Source: Leptobrachium leishanense
Taxonomy: Eukaryota; Chordata; Amphibia; Anura; Megophryidae
Assembly (NCBI GenBank): GCA_009667805.1
Contig: CM019063.1
Span: 353,920,942 to 353,984,941 of the forward strand
Length of the DNA: 64,000 nucleotides
Reading direction: 5' to 3'
Shown piece by piece: positions 53,615-64,000 of the stretch. A model generated the notes under the pieces. The model was not told the DNA's origin and did no database searches. It saw nothing but the letters and a program-made list of their open reading frames with translations. The translations under genes and the position numbers were made by a program. Numbering within the stretch: the stretch's first letter is position 1; each line of letters starts with the position of its first letter.

Positions 53615-54266
53615 AGCCTTATTTTCTACTTTATTAGATTGTCTTTACACAGTTTATAACCACAGCATTGCGTTCAATCAAGTCTAGGTCATGCACTTAA
53701 TTGATCTAATCAATCTCAATTCAGCTCAGTGCTGAGAAGTACTTGATGAATCACTGGTCTTTAGCTTCAAGAAAGATAAAAAATATATAGTGAGAGTTTC
53801 GCTTATTAACTGGAACCGCACCCTAATCTGAAAGTCAAACCGCATCGATATAATCATCCGTTTGATTACAAATCAAGCCAATATATTTAGCTACATTTAA
53901 TCATCTTTCAAAGCTATACATCCTCCTAGGTGAAAATCATGGCACACTTATAATCATAGTATATCCAGCCGATAGTATAACCGTTGCGGGGATTGAATCA
54001 GTCAGCATTGATCTCCTTATTGCTAAGACTGTATTTGTAACGGTTATAACTTCATAGTTCGTCAATACAGTAGTGATATATCACAATTACACGCTGTGAT
54101 CATAAGCTCCAATCACTGATCATAATCACCCTAGGCTTCTTTCTTATTATGCTTTTACAATGGTAGTATATACTCAAAACATATGGTACACCATTAAATT
54201 AAGATCATATAGCCTCGGTCTCTGTTATTTTAAACACTTAGCTTATGTTCATCAACCACAACAATG
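53615..54266 (+). repeat. PLE left inverted arm
   Basis: AGCCTTATTTTCTACTTTAT to CAACCACAACAATGG. It is the reverse complement of 63346-64000 with few mismatches (for example GTTGCGGGG versus GTTGCAGGG). The coding start lies at its inner edge. Confidence 0.92.
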
Positions 54267-56003
54267 GAAAGGGAACGGATCTTAGTAGTTTATAATACAG
54301 ATAGGGAGATTGAGACCCAGGCAGAAATGGGGTTACAAACCAAGACGTTACAAGAATCAACAGTGATTAATAAAAATCAAATCATAAACCTTTCAGATTT
54401 TATTTTACAGGAAAAACATATAAGAATTTTAGAGAAAGGCTTATCATTTGTACCAAGTCCCAGATTTGATCAATTTACTTGGATCAAAGATTTGAACCTC
54501 TTTGCTCGTAAACTAGCACTACACGAAGTTTTTGTAAAAAAAGATGAAAGACAAGCTAAACAACTAGGAATAACAGCTGAAGATTTTCCACATTTAAGAA
54601 CTTTGATGGATCTCCTGGAAGAAAATGAGGAACCTTTAATGGAAATTAACAGGATATTTAAGAACAAATCTAATTACACTCTGTCCTTCTCCGAATTCTC
54701 GAGCATTGATTTATTTGTAAAACTGGTGTCTGAAGAGATAACAAAATTGGAAATAACACCGTGGAAAAAAGAACAGAATTTATCCAGAAATGAACGTATA
54801 GCTCTGAGGGAATTAAAAAATGAAAAAAGTATCGAAATAAAAGCTTCAGATAAAGGAGGAAACATTGTAATAATGTCGAAATCAAAATATAGAGATATGT
54901 GTCTACAGATAATCAATGACCCAGAAGGCTATACTTTATTAACCTTTAATCCCACAGATAAGTATCTTCAGGAATTAGATAAATTATTACAAAAAGGAGT
55001 AACTGATGGTCACATTACTCAAGAACTGAAAAAATCATTATTACCTTTAAGACCTACAACACCAACTCTTTACACCTTACCAAAGGTACATAAATCATTG
55101 CTTAATCCACCAGGACGCCCAATAATTGCTGGAAATAATTCCTTAACAGAAAAAATGAGTCAATTTGTTGATTATTATCTACATCCGCTGGTAGAAGAAA
55201 TACCTTCTTACACTAGAGATACCCAACATGCTCTTCAACATCTAGAGGACATAAATATTCCATCTAACACTATACTAGCGAGTTTCGATGTAGTGGCCTT
55301 ATATAACAATATCCCACATGATCAAGGGATAAAAGCATGTAGATATTATCTAAAGAAAAAATACAGTGATGATATGACTAATTTCATTATAGAGTTACTT
55401 ACTTATATTCTCACTCATAACTTTTTTCTTTTTGATGGAAAGTATTATTTACAGAAAAGGGGCATGGCGATGGGAACATCCTGTGCCCCAAGTTATGCGA
55501 ATTTATTTCTAGCCCTATGGGAAGAAACCATGATATTTACTGATGCAACTAATAAATACACTGCAAATGTGTCTAAATGGTTTAGATATATCGATGATAT
55601 CTTCCTTTTGTGGCATAGCTCGGATGATCTGTTAAAAGAATGGCTCAATGAATTGAACAACAATAATATTGGATTAACTTTAACCTTAATAAACAGCAAA
55701 GAAAGGTTACAATTCTTGTATTTAACGATTGAAATAAATAAAGATACCCAGTCAACAAAACTTTATAGGAAGGAGACATCCACTAATAGCCTATTAAATT
55801 GGGAAAGCTTCCATCCAGCTCCCTTGAAATTGGGCATACCAATAGGTCAATATCTAAGGGCTCGGAGAAACTGTAGCAATTTGGATGACTTCAAAGAAGA
55901 AGCAAATCGACTTAGGGAAATGTTTCGTTCTAAAGGCTATCAGAACCGATGCCTCAAAAGAGCATATAAAAAGCCTTATTATCTGACAGAAAACAATTAT
56001 TGA
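54264..56003 (+). pseudogene. PLE reverse transcriptase, frameshift at its end
   Basis: PLE reverse transcriptases are related to telomerase and prime copying at nicks made by the linked endonuclease. A 579-codon open frame starts MERERILVVYN (54264). Motifs: SDKGGNIVIM (about residue 195), LYTLPKVHK, GRPIIAGNNSLTEKMS, SFDVVALYNNIPHDQG (first catalytic aspartate, about 342), QKRGMAMGTSCAPSYANLF and WFRYIDDIFLLW (YIDD about 442-445). All catalytic residues are intact. The frame runs into TGA at 56001-56003 while the linker continues in another frame, so a one-base frameshift near 55980 breaks the single PLE protein. AT-rich codon use, unlike the GC-richer gypsy and Harbinger genes. Confidence 0.9.
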
Positions 56004-56370
56004 TTCCAAAGAAGAAAATAATGCAGGAAAAACAAATAAGATTCATTGCAACCTTCGATAATGGATGGACCGATATTAAAAACATATGTCAAAAGTATTG
56101 GCCAATTTTACAGTTAGATGAGAATATCTCTAATGTAATATCCAAATCTGCTTCCTTTACAGCAAGGAGATCTACCAATCTAAAGGACATCCTAGTCCAT
56201 AGTCATTTTTCAGTTAATGAGCCCACCAAACATTGGTTAACACCGAAACCAGGAATACGAAGATGTGGATACTGTAAAGCGTGTCCTTTTGTAGATAATT
56301 CAGAATTCTTCAAAAGTACCACAACAGAAAAAAGGTATCCCATTAAAGAATCAATAACTTGCCGGACTAT
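56000..56370 (+). pseudogene. PLE linker with cysteine motif
   Basis: In the new frame the protein continues IPKKKIMQEKQIRFIATFDN, KNICQKYWPILQLDE and RRCGYCKACPFV, a cysteine-rich motif found between the reverse transcriptase and endonuclease of PLEs. The reading ends SITCRTM, where the CR1 LINE was inserted (about 56369). The codons after the LINE at 61711 (MKVIYLITC) continue the same frame logic, which fixes the insertion point. Confidence 0.8.
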
Positions 56371-56457
56371 GAAACATAGAAACATAGAAAAATGTCGGCA
56401 GATAAGAACCTTTCGGCCCATCTAGTCTGCCCAATTACATGGATCCTTGACCTGGAT

Positions 56458-59240
56458 TTATCTTTTGTTTAGGATAGCCTTATGCCTATCCCATGCTTGC
56501 TTAAATTCAATTACTGTTTTGGCCTCTACCACTTCTACTGGAAGACTGTTCCATGTATCCACCACCCGCTCAGTAAAATAATGCTTCCTGATGTTACTTT
56601 TAAACCTTTGCCCCTCTAATCTAAGACTATGTCCTCTTGTTTTGCTGTTTTGTTTCCTTTTAAATAAACTCCCTTCCTCTACCTTGTGGATTCCCTTTAC
56701 GTATTTAAATGTTTCTATCATATCTCCTCTGTCTCGTCTTTTTTCCAAGCTGTACATGTTAAGATCATTAAGCCTTTCTTGGTAACTTTTCTCCTTCAAG
56801 CCGTACACCATTTTAGAAGCCCTTATCTGAACTCTCTCTAAGATGTCTATATCCTTCTGGAGATACGGTCTCCAGTACTGCACACAGTACTCCAAGTGAG
56901 GTCTCACCAGTGCTCTGTACAGTGGCATGAGCACTTCCCTTTTCCTACTGCTAATACCTCTCCCTACACAACCAAGCATTCTGCTATCATTTCCTGCTGC
57001 TCTATTACATTGACTACTTACCCTTAGATCCTCTGAAATAATGACCCCTAAATCCCTTTCCTCAGATGTTGAGGTTAGGACTGTATCAAATATTCTATAT
57101 TCAGCCCTTGGGTTTTTACGTCCCAGGTGCATTATCTTGCACTTATCCACATTAAAACTCAATTGCCACAACTCCGACCATTTTTTTAGTTTACCTAAAT
57201 CATTTGTCATTTGGCTGATCCCTCCAGGAACGTCAACCCTGTTGCAAATTTTTGTGTCATCAGCAAAAAGACATACTTTTCCATTAATACCTTCTGCGAT
57301 ATCACTAATAAAAATATTAAAGAGAATGGGTCCAAGTACTGACCCCTGAGGTACCCCACTGGTAACAAGACCTTGCGCTGAATAAACTCCATTTACCACA
57401 ACCCTCTGTTGTCTGTCACTCAGCCACTGCCTAATCCATTCAACAATATTGGAATCCAAGCTCAAAGATTGCAATTTATTGATAAGCCTTCTATGCTGAA
57501 CAGTATCAAAAGCCTTACTGAAATCTAAATAAGCAATGTCTACTGCACCACCTGTGTCTATTATTTTTGTTACCCAATCAAAAAAATCAATAAGATTAGT
57601 TTGGCATGATCTCCCTGAGGTAAACCCATGTTGTTTCTGATCCTGTAATCTATGTGTTTTTAGATGTTCAACAATCCTTTCCTTTAACATGGTTTCCATT
57701 AATTTCCCCACTACTGACGTAAGACTAACTGGCCTATAGTTCCCCGATTCCTCCCTACTACCCTTCTTGTGAATGGGCACAACATTTGCTAATTTCCAGT
57801 CTTCTGGGACGACTCCCGTTAGCAAGGATTGGTTAAATAAATCTGTTAACGGTTTTGCTATTACATCACTGAGCTCTTTTAATAATTTAGGATGGATCCC
57901 AGCAGGCCCCATTGACTTATTTGTCTTTACTTTAGACAGCTGCTTTAGAACCTCCTCCTCTGTAAACTCATATGTAAATGTCTCTTTAGTGTTCTCTCCT
58001 AACTGAGGTCCCTTTCCTTCCTTTTCTTCTGCAAAGACTGAACAAAAATATTCATTGAGGCAGTCAGCGAGACTTTTATCCTCTTCTACATACCTTCCTT
58101 CCTTTGTTTTTAATCTAACTAATGCTTGTTTTACTTTTCTTTTCTCGTTTATGTATCTAAAAAATGTTTTGTCCCCCTTTTTTACTGACTGAGCTATTTT
58201 CTCTTCTGCGTGTGCTTTGGAAGCTCTTATAAATTGCTTTGCCTCTTTCTGCCTAATCTTATAGGTTTGCCTATCCTCTTCACGCTGAGTTTTTCTATAA
58301 TTATTGAAAGCTATCTTCTTGTTCTTCACTATTTTGGCCACTTCTGCAGAGTACCACAGTGGTTTCCCCTTTTTGTTTTTGCTAACAAGCCGAATGCAAT
58401 TTCCTGTGGCCTTCAATAATGCTTCCTTTAAATAATCCCATTTCTCCTGGACTCCCTTTAAACTCCTCCAGTCTGATAATGACTCATTCACACAAAATCT
58501 CATTTTAGAAAAATCTGTTTTTTTAAAGTCTAAAACTTTTGTTTTTGTGTGGTGCGGCTCCATCCCTGTTCTTATATTAAACAATACTGATTGGTGATCA
58601 CTAGATCCCAAATTTTCACCTACAACAATGTCCGATACCAAACCTCATTTGTGAGTATTAAATCCAATATGGCCTCTTTACGGGTCGGCTCCTCAACTAC
58701 TTGTGTTAGAGATAATCCCAGTAAGGAGTTTAGAATATTTGTACTCCTGGTGCACCCAGCTATTTTGGTTTTCCAGTTCACATCAGGAAGATTAAAGTCC
58801 CCCATGATAATAACTTCCCCCTTCATTGCCATTTTGGCTATTTCCTCAAGCAGCAGATTATCTAGCTCTTCTACTTGTCCAGGGGGTCTATAGATCACAC
58901 CTACACGAGCTACTGTATGATTGCCAAATGTTAGCGTAACCCAAACTGACTCTATGTTCACCTCGCTCACTTTTATTTGGTTCGTTTTTATGTTGTTTTT
59001 CACATACAGGGCCACTCCTCCTCCTTTCCTACCTTCTCTGTCTTTTCTATATAAAGAGTACCCCGGTATTGTTATGTCCCAGTTATTTTTCTCACTGAAC
59101 CATGTCTCAGTAACCGCCACTAAATCTACTTTTTCAGCTGCCATCATTGCCTCCAGTTCATTGATTTTATTGACTAAACTGCGAGCATTTATAGACACGA
59201 CTCTGAGCTTGTCATTTTTTACCTCGCATGTTGCTTGCAC
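56458..59240 (-). pseudogene. CR1 ORF2 endonuclease/reverse transcriptase, one frameshift
   Basis: ORF2 nicks target DNA and copies the LINE RNA there. The APE-type endonuclease (59240-58640) has VVSINARSLVNKINEL, LVAVTETWFSE, YSLYRKDREGRKGGGVALYV, GVIYRPPG, IIMGDFNLPDVNW and LDLILTNE. A one-base deletion near 58632 shifts the frame; it continues SDIVVGENLGSSDHQSV (endonuclease end). The reverse transcriptase follows: LANVVPIHKKGSREESGNYR, PVSLTSVVGK, HGFTSGRSCQTNLI, AYLDFSKAFDTVQH, GVPQGSVLGPILFNIFI, LFADDTKI (FADD catalytic box) and MHLG. The C-terminal part ends WDRHKAILNKR. About 927 residues, normal for CR1. All catalytic motifs are intact; only the frameshift disables it. Confidence 0.92.
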
Positions 59241-59302
59241 CCTCCGATTTAGTTTTGGGGGACAATCAGGCAGATTGTTTTTTACCCTTTTGTCCCCCCC
59301 TC

Positions 59303-60223
59303 CTAGTTTAAATATTTCTTTGCGAAACCTTTGAACTTCTCACTGAGAACATATGTTCCCCTATGAGTAAGATGCAAACCATCTTTTTTATACAGTTCCT
59401 TTCTGCTCCAATTAGAGCTATCATGGGACACAAAGCCAAATCCTTGCTCCCGACACCATTCCCGAAGCCACAAATTGAATTCCCTATTGTGCATCTTCCT
59501 ATCTTGAATGTTATGCACAGGTAAAACTTCAGAGAATGACACAGTGGACGCAATCTGCTGTATTTCACCTCCAAGAACACAAAAATCTTCCTTAATCTCA
59601 GAAACCTCATTGCTAGCCAAGTCATTTGTTCCTAGATGGACTAGAACATCCACTTCCCCTTGCTGCTTTGCTTCTTTGACAATATTGAGAATACGTCTCC
59701 TGTCTCTACGAGCAGTAGCCCCAGGAAGACATCTCACCAAACCACTACTCTCCAGCTCAACACCTCTTATGATAGAATCACCCAGCAACAATTGCCTTCT
59801 ATCAAGTCCCACCTTTTCATTTTTGTCCTTGGTTGCAGTGCTGCATACCTTAGGCATAGTGGATGGTGGTTCCTCAACTATGGTGTCTGAGCCTGCATCC
59901 GTCTTACCACTACACTCTGAAAGTGCCTCAAAAGAATTAAGAAGAGCCACAGATTGTGGGACATGCTTTCTATCCACAACGCTAAGTCTACCAGATCCTA
60001 CAGTAGTCCATCTGCCGCTCCTAGGAGGCCTCTGTGGCAGTGGCTTTGTAACAGTCATAGCCTGAGTTTGTCTAACAGATAATTTACAAATCTCAGACTT
60101 CAAACAGGCAATTTCCTGCTGCAATAAAGAGAACTGCCTACATATCAGGCACACTCCAAACCTCCAAAAATTGGATCTAAAAACAAACGCATGACAGCTC
60201 TTACACTGGACCAAGCCTGCCAT
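59303..60223 (-). CDS. CR1 ORF1, zinc finger and esterase domain, open
   Basis: CR1 ORF1 proteins bind LINE RNA and carry a lipase/esterase-like fold. The frame of 306 codons starts MAGLVQCKSCHAFVFRSNFW at 60223. Residues C8, C11, C27 and C30 region (CKSCHA, CLICRQ) form an N-terminal zinc-binding motif, followed by a short coiled stretch (LLQQEIACLKSEICKL). From about residue 145 an SGNH hydrolase domain has LLGDSIIRGVE (nucleophile serine), LVHLGTNDLA and KDGLHLTHRG (Asp-His). No stop or frameshift is seen. It ends at 59303, 62 bases before the ORF2 start. It is open and could be translated from the monomer promoter. Confidence 0.88.
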   Translation of the reverse strand: MAGLVQCKSCHAFVFRSNFWRFGVCLICRQFSLLQQEIACLKSEICKLSVRQTQAMTVTKPLPQRPPRSGRWTTVGSGRLSVVDRKHVPQSVALLNSFEALSECSGKTDAGSDTIVEEPPSTMPKVCSTATKDKNEKVGLDRRQLLLGDSIIRGVELESSGLVRCLPGATARRDRRRILNIVKEAKQQGEVDVLVHLGTNDLASNEVSEIKEDFCVLGGEIQQIASTVSFSEVLPVHNIQDRKMHNREFNLWLREWCREQGFGFVSHDSSNWSRKELYKKDGLHLTHRGTYVLSEKFKGFAKKYLN

Positions 60224-60312
60224 TATAAAAGAATGGATTTAAAACCAGCAAATCTTACCTTTTAGTAGGTTTTCTACCTCCTGTCAAACCTCAGACTACC
60301 TCCAGAGTATCT

Positions 60313-61709
60313 CCAGAAGATCTCCTCTAAGAGTTCACTTTGAAGACTTCACTTAGAAGGCTTGCCAAGCTCAATTAGACCAAGCTAATATTCCACAAGC
60401 TTTATTATACACCTCCCCAGCAAGGAGTGGACAAGCTAAACCTCTTTGCAAATAGCACGCAATTGATTCCAATTGTATGCTAATCAGTATGAAAATGAGT
60501 CCCCAGCCTAACCTAATTTACTCACCAGACCTAACTTAAAACCTTAAAATGAATAGAAAAGATCTGTTTGAAACAAAAATCTAAATCACTCACCAGAAGA
60601 TCTCCTCTAAGAGTTCACTTTGAAGACTTCACTTAGAAGGCTTGCCAAGCTCAATTAGACCAAGCTAATATTCCACAAGCTTTATATAGCCACCTCCCCA
60701 GCAAGGAGTGGACAAGCTAAACCTCTTTGCAAATAGCACGCAATTGATTCCAATTGTATGCTAATCAGTATGAAAATTAGTCACCAGCCTAACCTAATTT
60801 ACTCACCAGACCTAACTTAAAACCTTAAAATGAATAGAAAAGATCTGTTTGAAACAAAAATCAAAATCACTCACCAGAAGATCTCCTCTAAGAGTTCACT
60901 TTGAAGACTTCACTTAGAAGGCTTGCCAAGCTCAATTAGACCAAGCTAATATTCACAAGCTTTTATAGCCACCTCCCCAGCAAGGAGTGGACAAGCTAAA
61001 CTTTTGCAAATAGCACGCAATTGATTCCAATTGTATGCTAATCAGTATGAAAATTAGTCACCAGCCTAACCTAATTTACTCACCAGACCACTTAAAACCT
61101 TAAAATGAATAGAAAAGATCTGTTTGAAACAAAAATCAAAATCACTCACCAGAAGATCTCCTCTAAGAGTTCACTTTGAAGACTTCACTTAGAAGGCTTG
61201 CCAAGCTCAATTAGACCAAGCTAATATTCCACAAGCTTTATATAGCCACCTCCCCAGCAAGGAGTGGACAAGCTAAACCTCTTTGCAAATAGCACGCAAT
61301 TGATTCAAATTGTATGCTAATCAGTATGAAAATGAGTCACCAGCCTAACCTAATTTACTCACCAGACCTAACTTAAAACCTTAAAATGAATAGAAAAGAT
61401 CTGTTTGAAACAAAAATCAAAATCACTCACCAGAAGATCTCCTCTAAGAGTTCACTTTGAAGACTTCACTTAGAAGGCTTGCCAAGCTCAATTAGACTAA
61501 GCTAATATTCCACAAGCTTTATATAGCCACCTCCCCCAGCAAGGAGTGGACAAGCTAAACCTCTTTGCAAATAGCACGCAATTGATTCCAATTGTATGCT
61601 AATCAGTATGAAAATGAGTCACCAGCCTAACCTAATTTACTCACCAGACCTAACTTAAAACCTTAAAATGAATAGAAAAGATCTGTTTGAAACAAAAATC
61701 AAAATCACT
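60313..61709 (-). repeat. Five tandem ~280-bp CR1 5' monomers
   Basis: The marker AGAAGATCTCCTCTAAGAGT starts at 60315, 60595, 60876, 61151 and 61432, giving spacings of 280, 281, 275 and 281 bp. Copies are nearly identical. The array ends at the PLE junction, and the ORF1-proximal copy (60315) is the most changed. Confidence 0.95.
60680..61525 (-). promoter_or_regulatory. TATA boxes in the CR1 monomers
   Basis: On the minus strand GGCTATATAAAGCTTGTGG is present in three of the five monomers (TATATAAAG at 60680-60688, 61236-61244, 61517-61525). The other two copies are altered (about 60397 and 60958). An ATGCTAAT-like octamer motif (minus strand ATTAGCAT) also recurs in each unit. Promoter function is inferred. 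Confidence 0.5.
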
Positions 61710-61710
61710 T

Positions 61711-62034
61711 ATGAAGGTTATATATCTAATTACCTGTGTCTGTAAGAAACAATATGTTGGAAAAACATATCAGCAGTTCAAAAAGAGGATTTTACAACAC
61801 ATAAACACAGTTATTAACATAGCTGAGACCCCTATATCTCGACATGTCTGGGCCTATCACAATGGTGACCCGAAATGTTTAACTTTTCAAGCAATTGAGG
61901 CGATCACAATAGGACCAAGAAGAGGTGACTTCGATATAATACTTAGAAGAAAAGAGTCTAGATGGATCTATGTACTCAAAACACAATTTCCTGATGGTCT
62001 TAATGAAGAATTCAACTACACTCCATTCATATAA
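61711..62034 (+). pseudogene. PLE GIY-YIG endonuclease
   Basis: This C-terminal nuclease domain of the PLE protein nicks target DNA. It starts right after the LINE insertion and is open to TAA at 62032. Motifs: VIYLITCVCKKQYVGKT (the GIY-YIG signature in its PLE form), FKKRILQHI (conserved arginine), SRHVWAYHNGD (histidine), and LRRKESRWIYVLKT (catalytic glutamate), then FPDGLNEEFNYTPFI. The domain is intact but cut off from its reverse transcriptase by 5.3 kb of LINE and a frameshift. The ATG at 61711 is an internal codon of the original protein, not a true start. Confidence 0.88.
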
Positions 62035-62531
62035 CATTTTCAAAAATAATACAAAAACTTTTATGAATAATATCTATATTAAAGATTGAATATAATAAAA
62101 ATTTACTAATTTCAATATCTACAAAACTTAAGGAAGAACATAATCAGCCTAAATCTATAATAGAGATAGATATAAGAATATTTTGAATAATAAGTTTGAG
62201 ATTCTTGCGATTTAAGCAAGCAAACATTAAGATGTTTGATATACTATGATCTTGCAAAAGATAATAAAACAAAAGCGTATCTTTGCTTTCTAAATAATGA
62301 ATCAATAAGTGAGAATCTTTAAAACATAATTTCTTTTCTAAACAAGTCCTGATATAAGACTGTTTAGAATTTAAAAGCAAGAAATCCTACTGGCGTAAAA
62401 AACACGTGGATTAATGACTCTCCAATAAATCCCTAGAGATCAGAAAACAATCTGATTGGAGAACTTTGTCACGTGACAACACAGAAAAAATCAACGGAGG
62501 TCTTTAAAAGTAACCCCGATATACCATTTTA

Positions 62532-62580
62532 GTTAGCATTCCTGAGGAGCACGTATGTGAAACGCGCGTCGGATGTTAAT
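62532..62580 (+). ncRNA. Hammerhead ribozyme motif (best of four)
   Basis: CTGAGGA (62542-62548) matches CUGANGA exactly. GAAA is at 62559-62562, then CGCGCG as a minimal stem III and TC (62569-62570) at the cleavage position. GTTAGCATTC (62532-62541) pairs with GGATGTTAAT (62571-62580) over ten positions including wobbles as stem I. Stem II (GCAC GTAT GT) is short. Confidence 0.7.
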
Positions 62581-62799
62581 AAGAATTAATTCAATCTTAA
62601 TATAAGATACTAATTAATGAATGAAAACCTTTGATGAAATGATGATCGAATGAATCTTCAAGATACCTTTAAGATACCTATGAATGATTGAACATTCAGA
62701 TAGTTAAGAACTAAAATAACGATCGAATGATTTAAGAACCGCTAGTATTTTTTCATTCCTGAGGTTAATGTGAATAGAAAATAGATATAGAAAATTAAG

Positions 62800-63345
62800 A
62801 ATTTATAACAATTCAGACCGTTGGCGAATAAGCTTAAGAGCCATTAAGAATCGGGTCCTTTCTTTACCTTTGTGGTTAAGAGTCATGTCTTTTGTACCTT
62901 TGTGGTAAATATTGAGACCGCTGGCGAATAAGCTTAAGAACCATCAAGAATCGTGTTTTTTTCACCTGTGTGGTTAAGAATTGTGTCCTTTTTACCTTTG
63001 TGGTTAATATTTTCAGATCGTTAAGAATTTAAATAACGACTGAATGCTTCTCTCGATAATCTACTATTAAGCATCGTTATATATTTCATCCTTGTGGTTA
63101 ATGTTAACAGAAACTATATTGAAGACTGATGGTGAATGAGCTTAAGAACGATTAAAAACTGAGTCCTTTCTACCCCAGTGGTTAATATATTTAGATCGTA
63201 AAAGAATTTTAATAACGATCGAATGATTTTCCTGGTAATTAATTATTAAGAACCGCTACTATCTTTATCCCTGTGGTTAATGTGAACAAAAATTAAATTA
63301 AGACCTAGGGTGTATGAGCTTATAAACTACTAAGATCCGTTCCCT
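62800..63345 (+). repeat. Imperfect repeats in the PLE 3' region
   Basis: TTTACCTTTGTGGTTAA-type boxes, each followed by AAGAACC(G/A)... or GATCGTTAAGAATTTAAATA and a CGAATG segment, recur about six times with spacing of 60-120 bp. Confidence 0.6.
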
Positions 63346-64000
63346 TCCCATTGTTGTGGTTGATGAACATAAGCTAAGTGTTTAAAATAACAGAGACCGA
63401 GGCTATATGATCTTAATTTAATGGTGTACCATATGTTTTGAGTATATACTACCATGGTAAAAGCATAATAAGAAAGAAGCCTAGGGTGATTATGATCAGT
63501 GATTGGAGCTTATGATCACAGCGTGTAATTGTGATATATCACTACTGTATTGACGAATTATGAAGTTATAACCGTTACAAATACAGTCTTAGCAATAAGG
63601 AGATCAATGCTGACTGATTCAATCCCTGCAACGGTTATACTATCGGCTGGATATACTACGATTATAAGTGTGCCATGATTTTCACCTAGGAGGATGTATA
63701 GCTTTGAAAGATGATTAAATGTAGCTAAATATATTGGCTTGATTTGTAATCAAACGGATGATTATATCGAGGCGGTTTGACTTTCAGATTAGGGTGCGGT
63801 TCCAGTTAATAAGCGGAACTCTCACTATATATTTTTTATCTTTCTTGAAGCTAAAGACCAGTGATTCATCAAGTACTTCTCAGCACTGAGCTGAATTGAG
63901 ATTGATTAGATCAATTAAGTGCATGACCTAGACTTGATTGAACGCAATGCTGTGGTTATAAACTGTGTAAAGACAATCTAATAAAGTAGAAAATAAGGCT
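63346..64000 (-). repeat. PLE right inverted arm
   Basis: CCATTGTTGTGGTTGATGAA through to AAAGTAGAAAATAAGGCT at the window edge, the reverse complement of 53615-54266. Confidence 0.92.

Larger units (their letters stand above)
56369..61709 (-). mobile_element. CR1 LINE, near full length, inserted in PLE
   Basis: Minus-strand LINE with five 5' monomers, ORF1, ORF2 and a 3' UTR ending GATGGGCCGAAAGGTTCTTA...CATTTTTCTATGTTTCTATG, the octamer-like tail of CR1. TATGAA occurs at both junctions (56370 and 61710 areas), a possible 6-bp target duplication. About 5.3 kb, longer than most genomic CR1 copies because 5' truncation is absent. Confidence 0.9.
53614..64000 (+). mobile_element. Penelope-like element with inverted terminal arms
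   Basis: Contains a PLE reverse transcriptase (54264-56003), linker (56000-56370) and GIY-YIG endonuclease (61711-62034), split by a CR1 LINE at 56369-61709. The ends are ~650-bp inverted repeats, 53615-54266 and 63346-64000. A hammerhead-like fold is at 62532-62580. The window edge coincides with the end of the right arm, so the outer right limit cannot be judged. Without the LINE the element is about 5.05 kb. Confidence 0.85.

Noticed and set aside
60313..61709. Simple satellite DNA
   Set aside because: The units lie at the 5' end of an intact-order CR1 on its sense strand and end at the PLE junction, so they belong to the LINE.

Overview
This window looks like gene-poor DNA from a large, transposon-rich vertebrate genome, most likely an amphibian. 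The reasons are the mix of families present: Tc1/mariner copies with DD34E transposases, a HARBI1-type Harbinger element, hAT elements, CR1, L2-like and L1/Tx1-like LINEs, Penelope-like elements (PLEs), a Ty3/gypsy element and a gamma-type endogenous retrovirus (ERV), all nested in one another. I found no exon of a recognisable single-copy host gene, no tRNA or rRNA gene, and nothing prokaryotic. Family names come from motif recognition, not from a database search.

Layout. 0-6 kb: hairpin MITE, minisatellite, truncated Tc1 (1007-2335), LINE fragments, a ~300-bp tandem repeat split by a hAT MITE (4152-4338), and an AT-rich TIR element (5413-5933). 6-9.2 kb: a nearly intact Harbinger element whose two genes lie on opposite strands and interlock, each gene's second exon sitting in the other's intron. 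10.5-14.6 kb: L1/Tx1 remnants and an ORF1-only L1-like element (12133-13943) inserted into a Tc1 end. 16.1-28.7 kb: an ERV with ~99% identical LTRs and a 4-bp target duplication, but a wrecked interior that carries a 3.2-kb GC-rich fold-back element (19493-22704) and a 5'-truncated PLE (23319-24808).

28.7-40 kb: PLE tail, solo gypsy LTR, TIR element with a 425-bp hairpin, a 2.4-kb non-autonomous hAT, and a Tc1 with ~222-bp TIRs. 40.2-47.9 kb: a Ty3/gypsy element whose Gag resembles the PNMA protein family; its pol is one long frame broken by six stop codons. 48-53.6 kb: PLE end, minisatellites, a broken hAT transposase with a BED finger. 53.6-64 kb: a long PLE framed by ~650-bp inverted repeats and split inside its GIY-YIG endonuclease region by a nearly full-length CR1 LINE that has five ~280-bp 5' monomers.

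Recurring themes are hammerhead-ribozyme-like folds at four PLE-type loci (24.3, 29.1, 48.8 and 62.55 kb), many fold-back structures, and a single ~57-bp minisatellite family seen at three separate loci. The genes here act only for their own elements: transposases, reverse transcriptases, endonucleases, capsid proteins. The one protein gene that reads through without a visible lesion is the spliced HARBI1-like transposase (6279-8616); the CR1 ORF1 (59303-60223) is also open.
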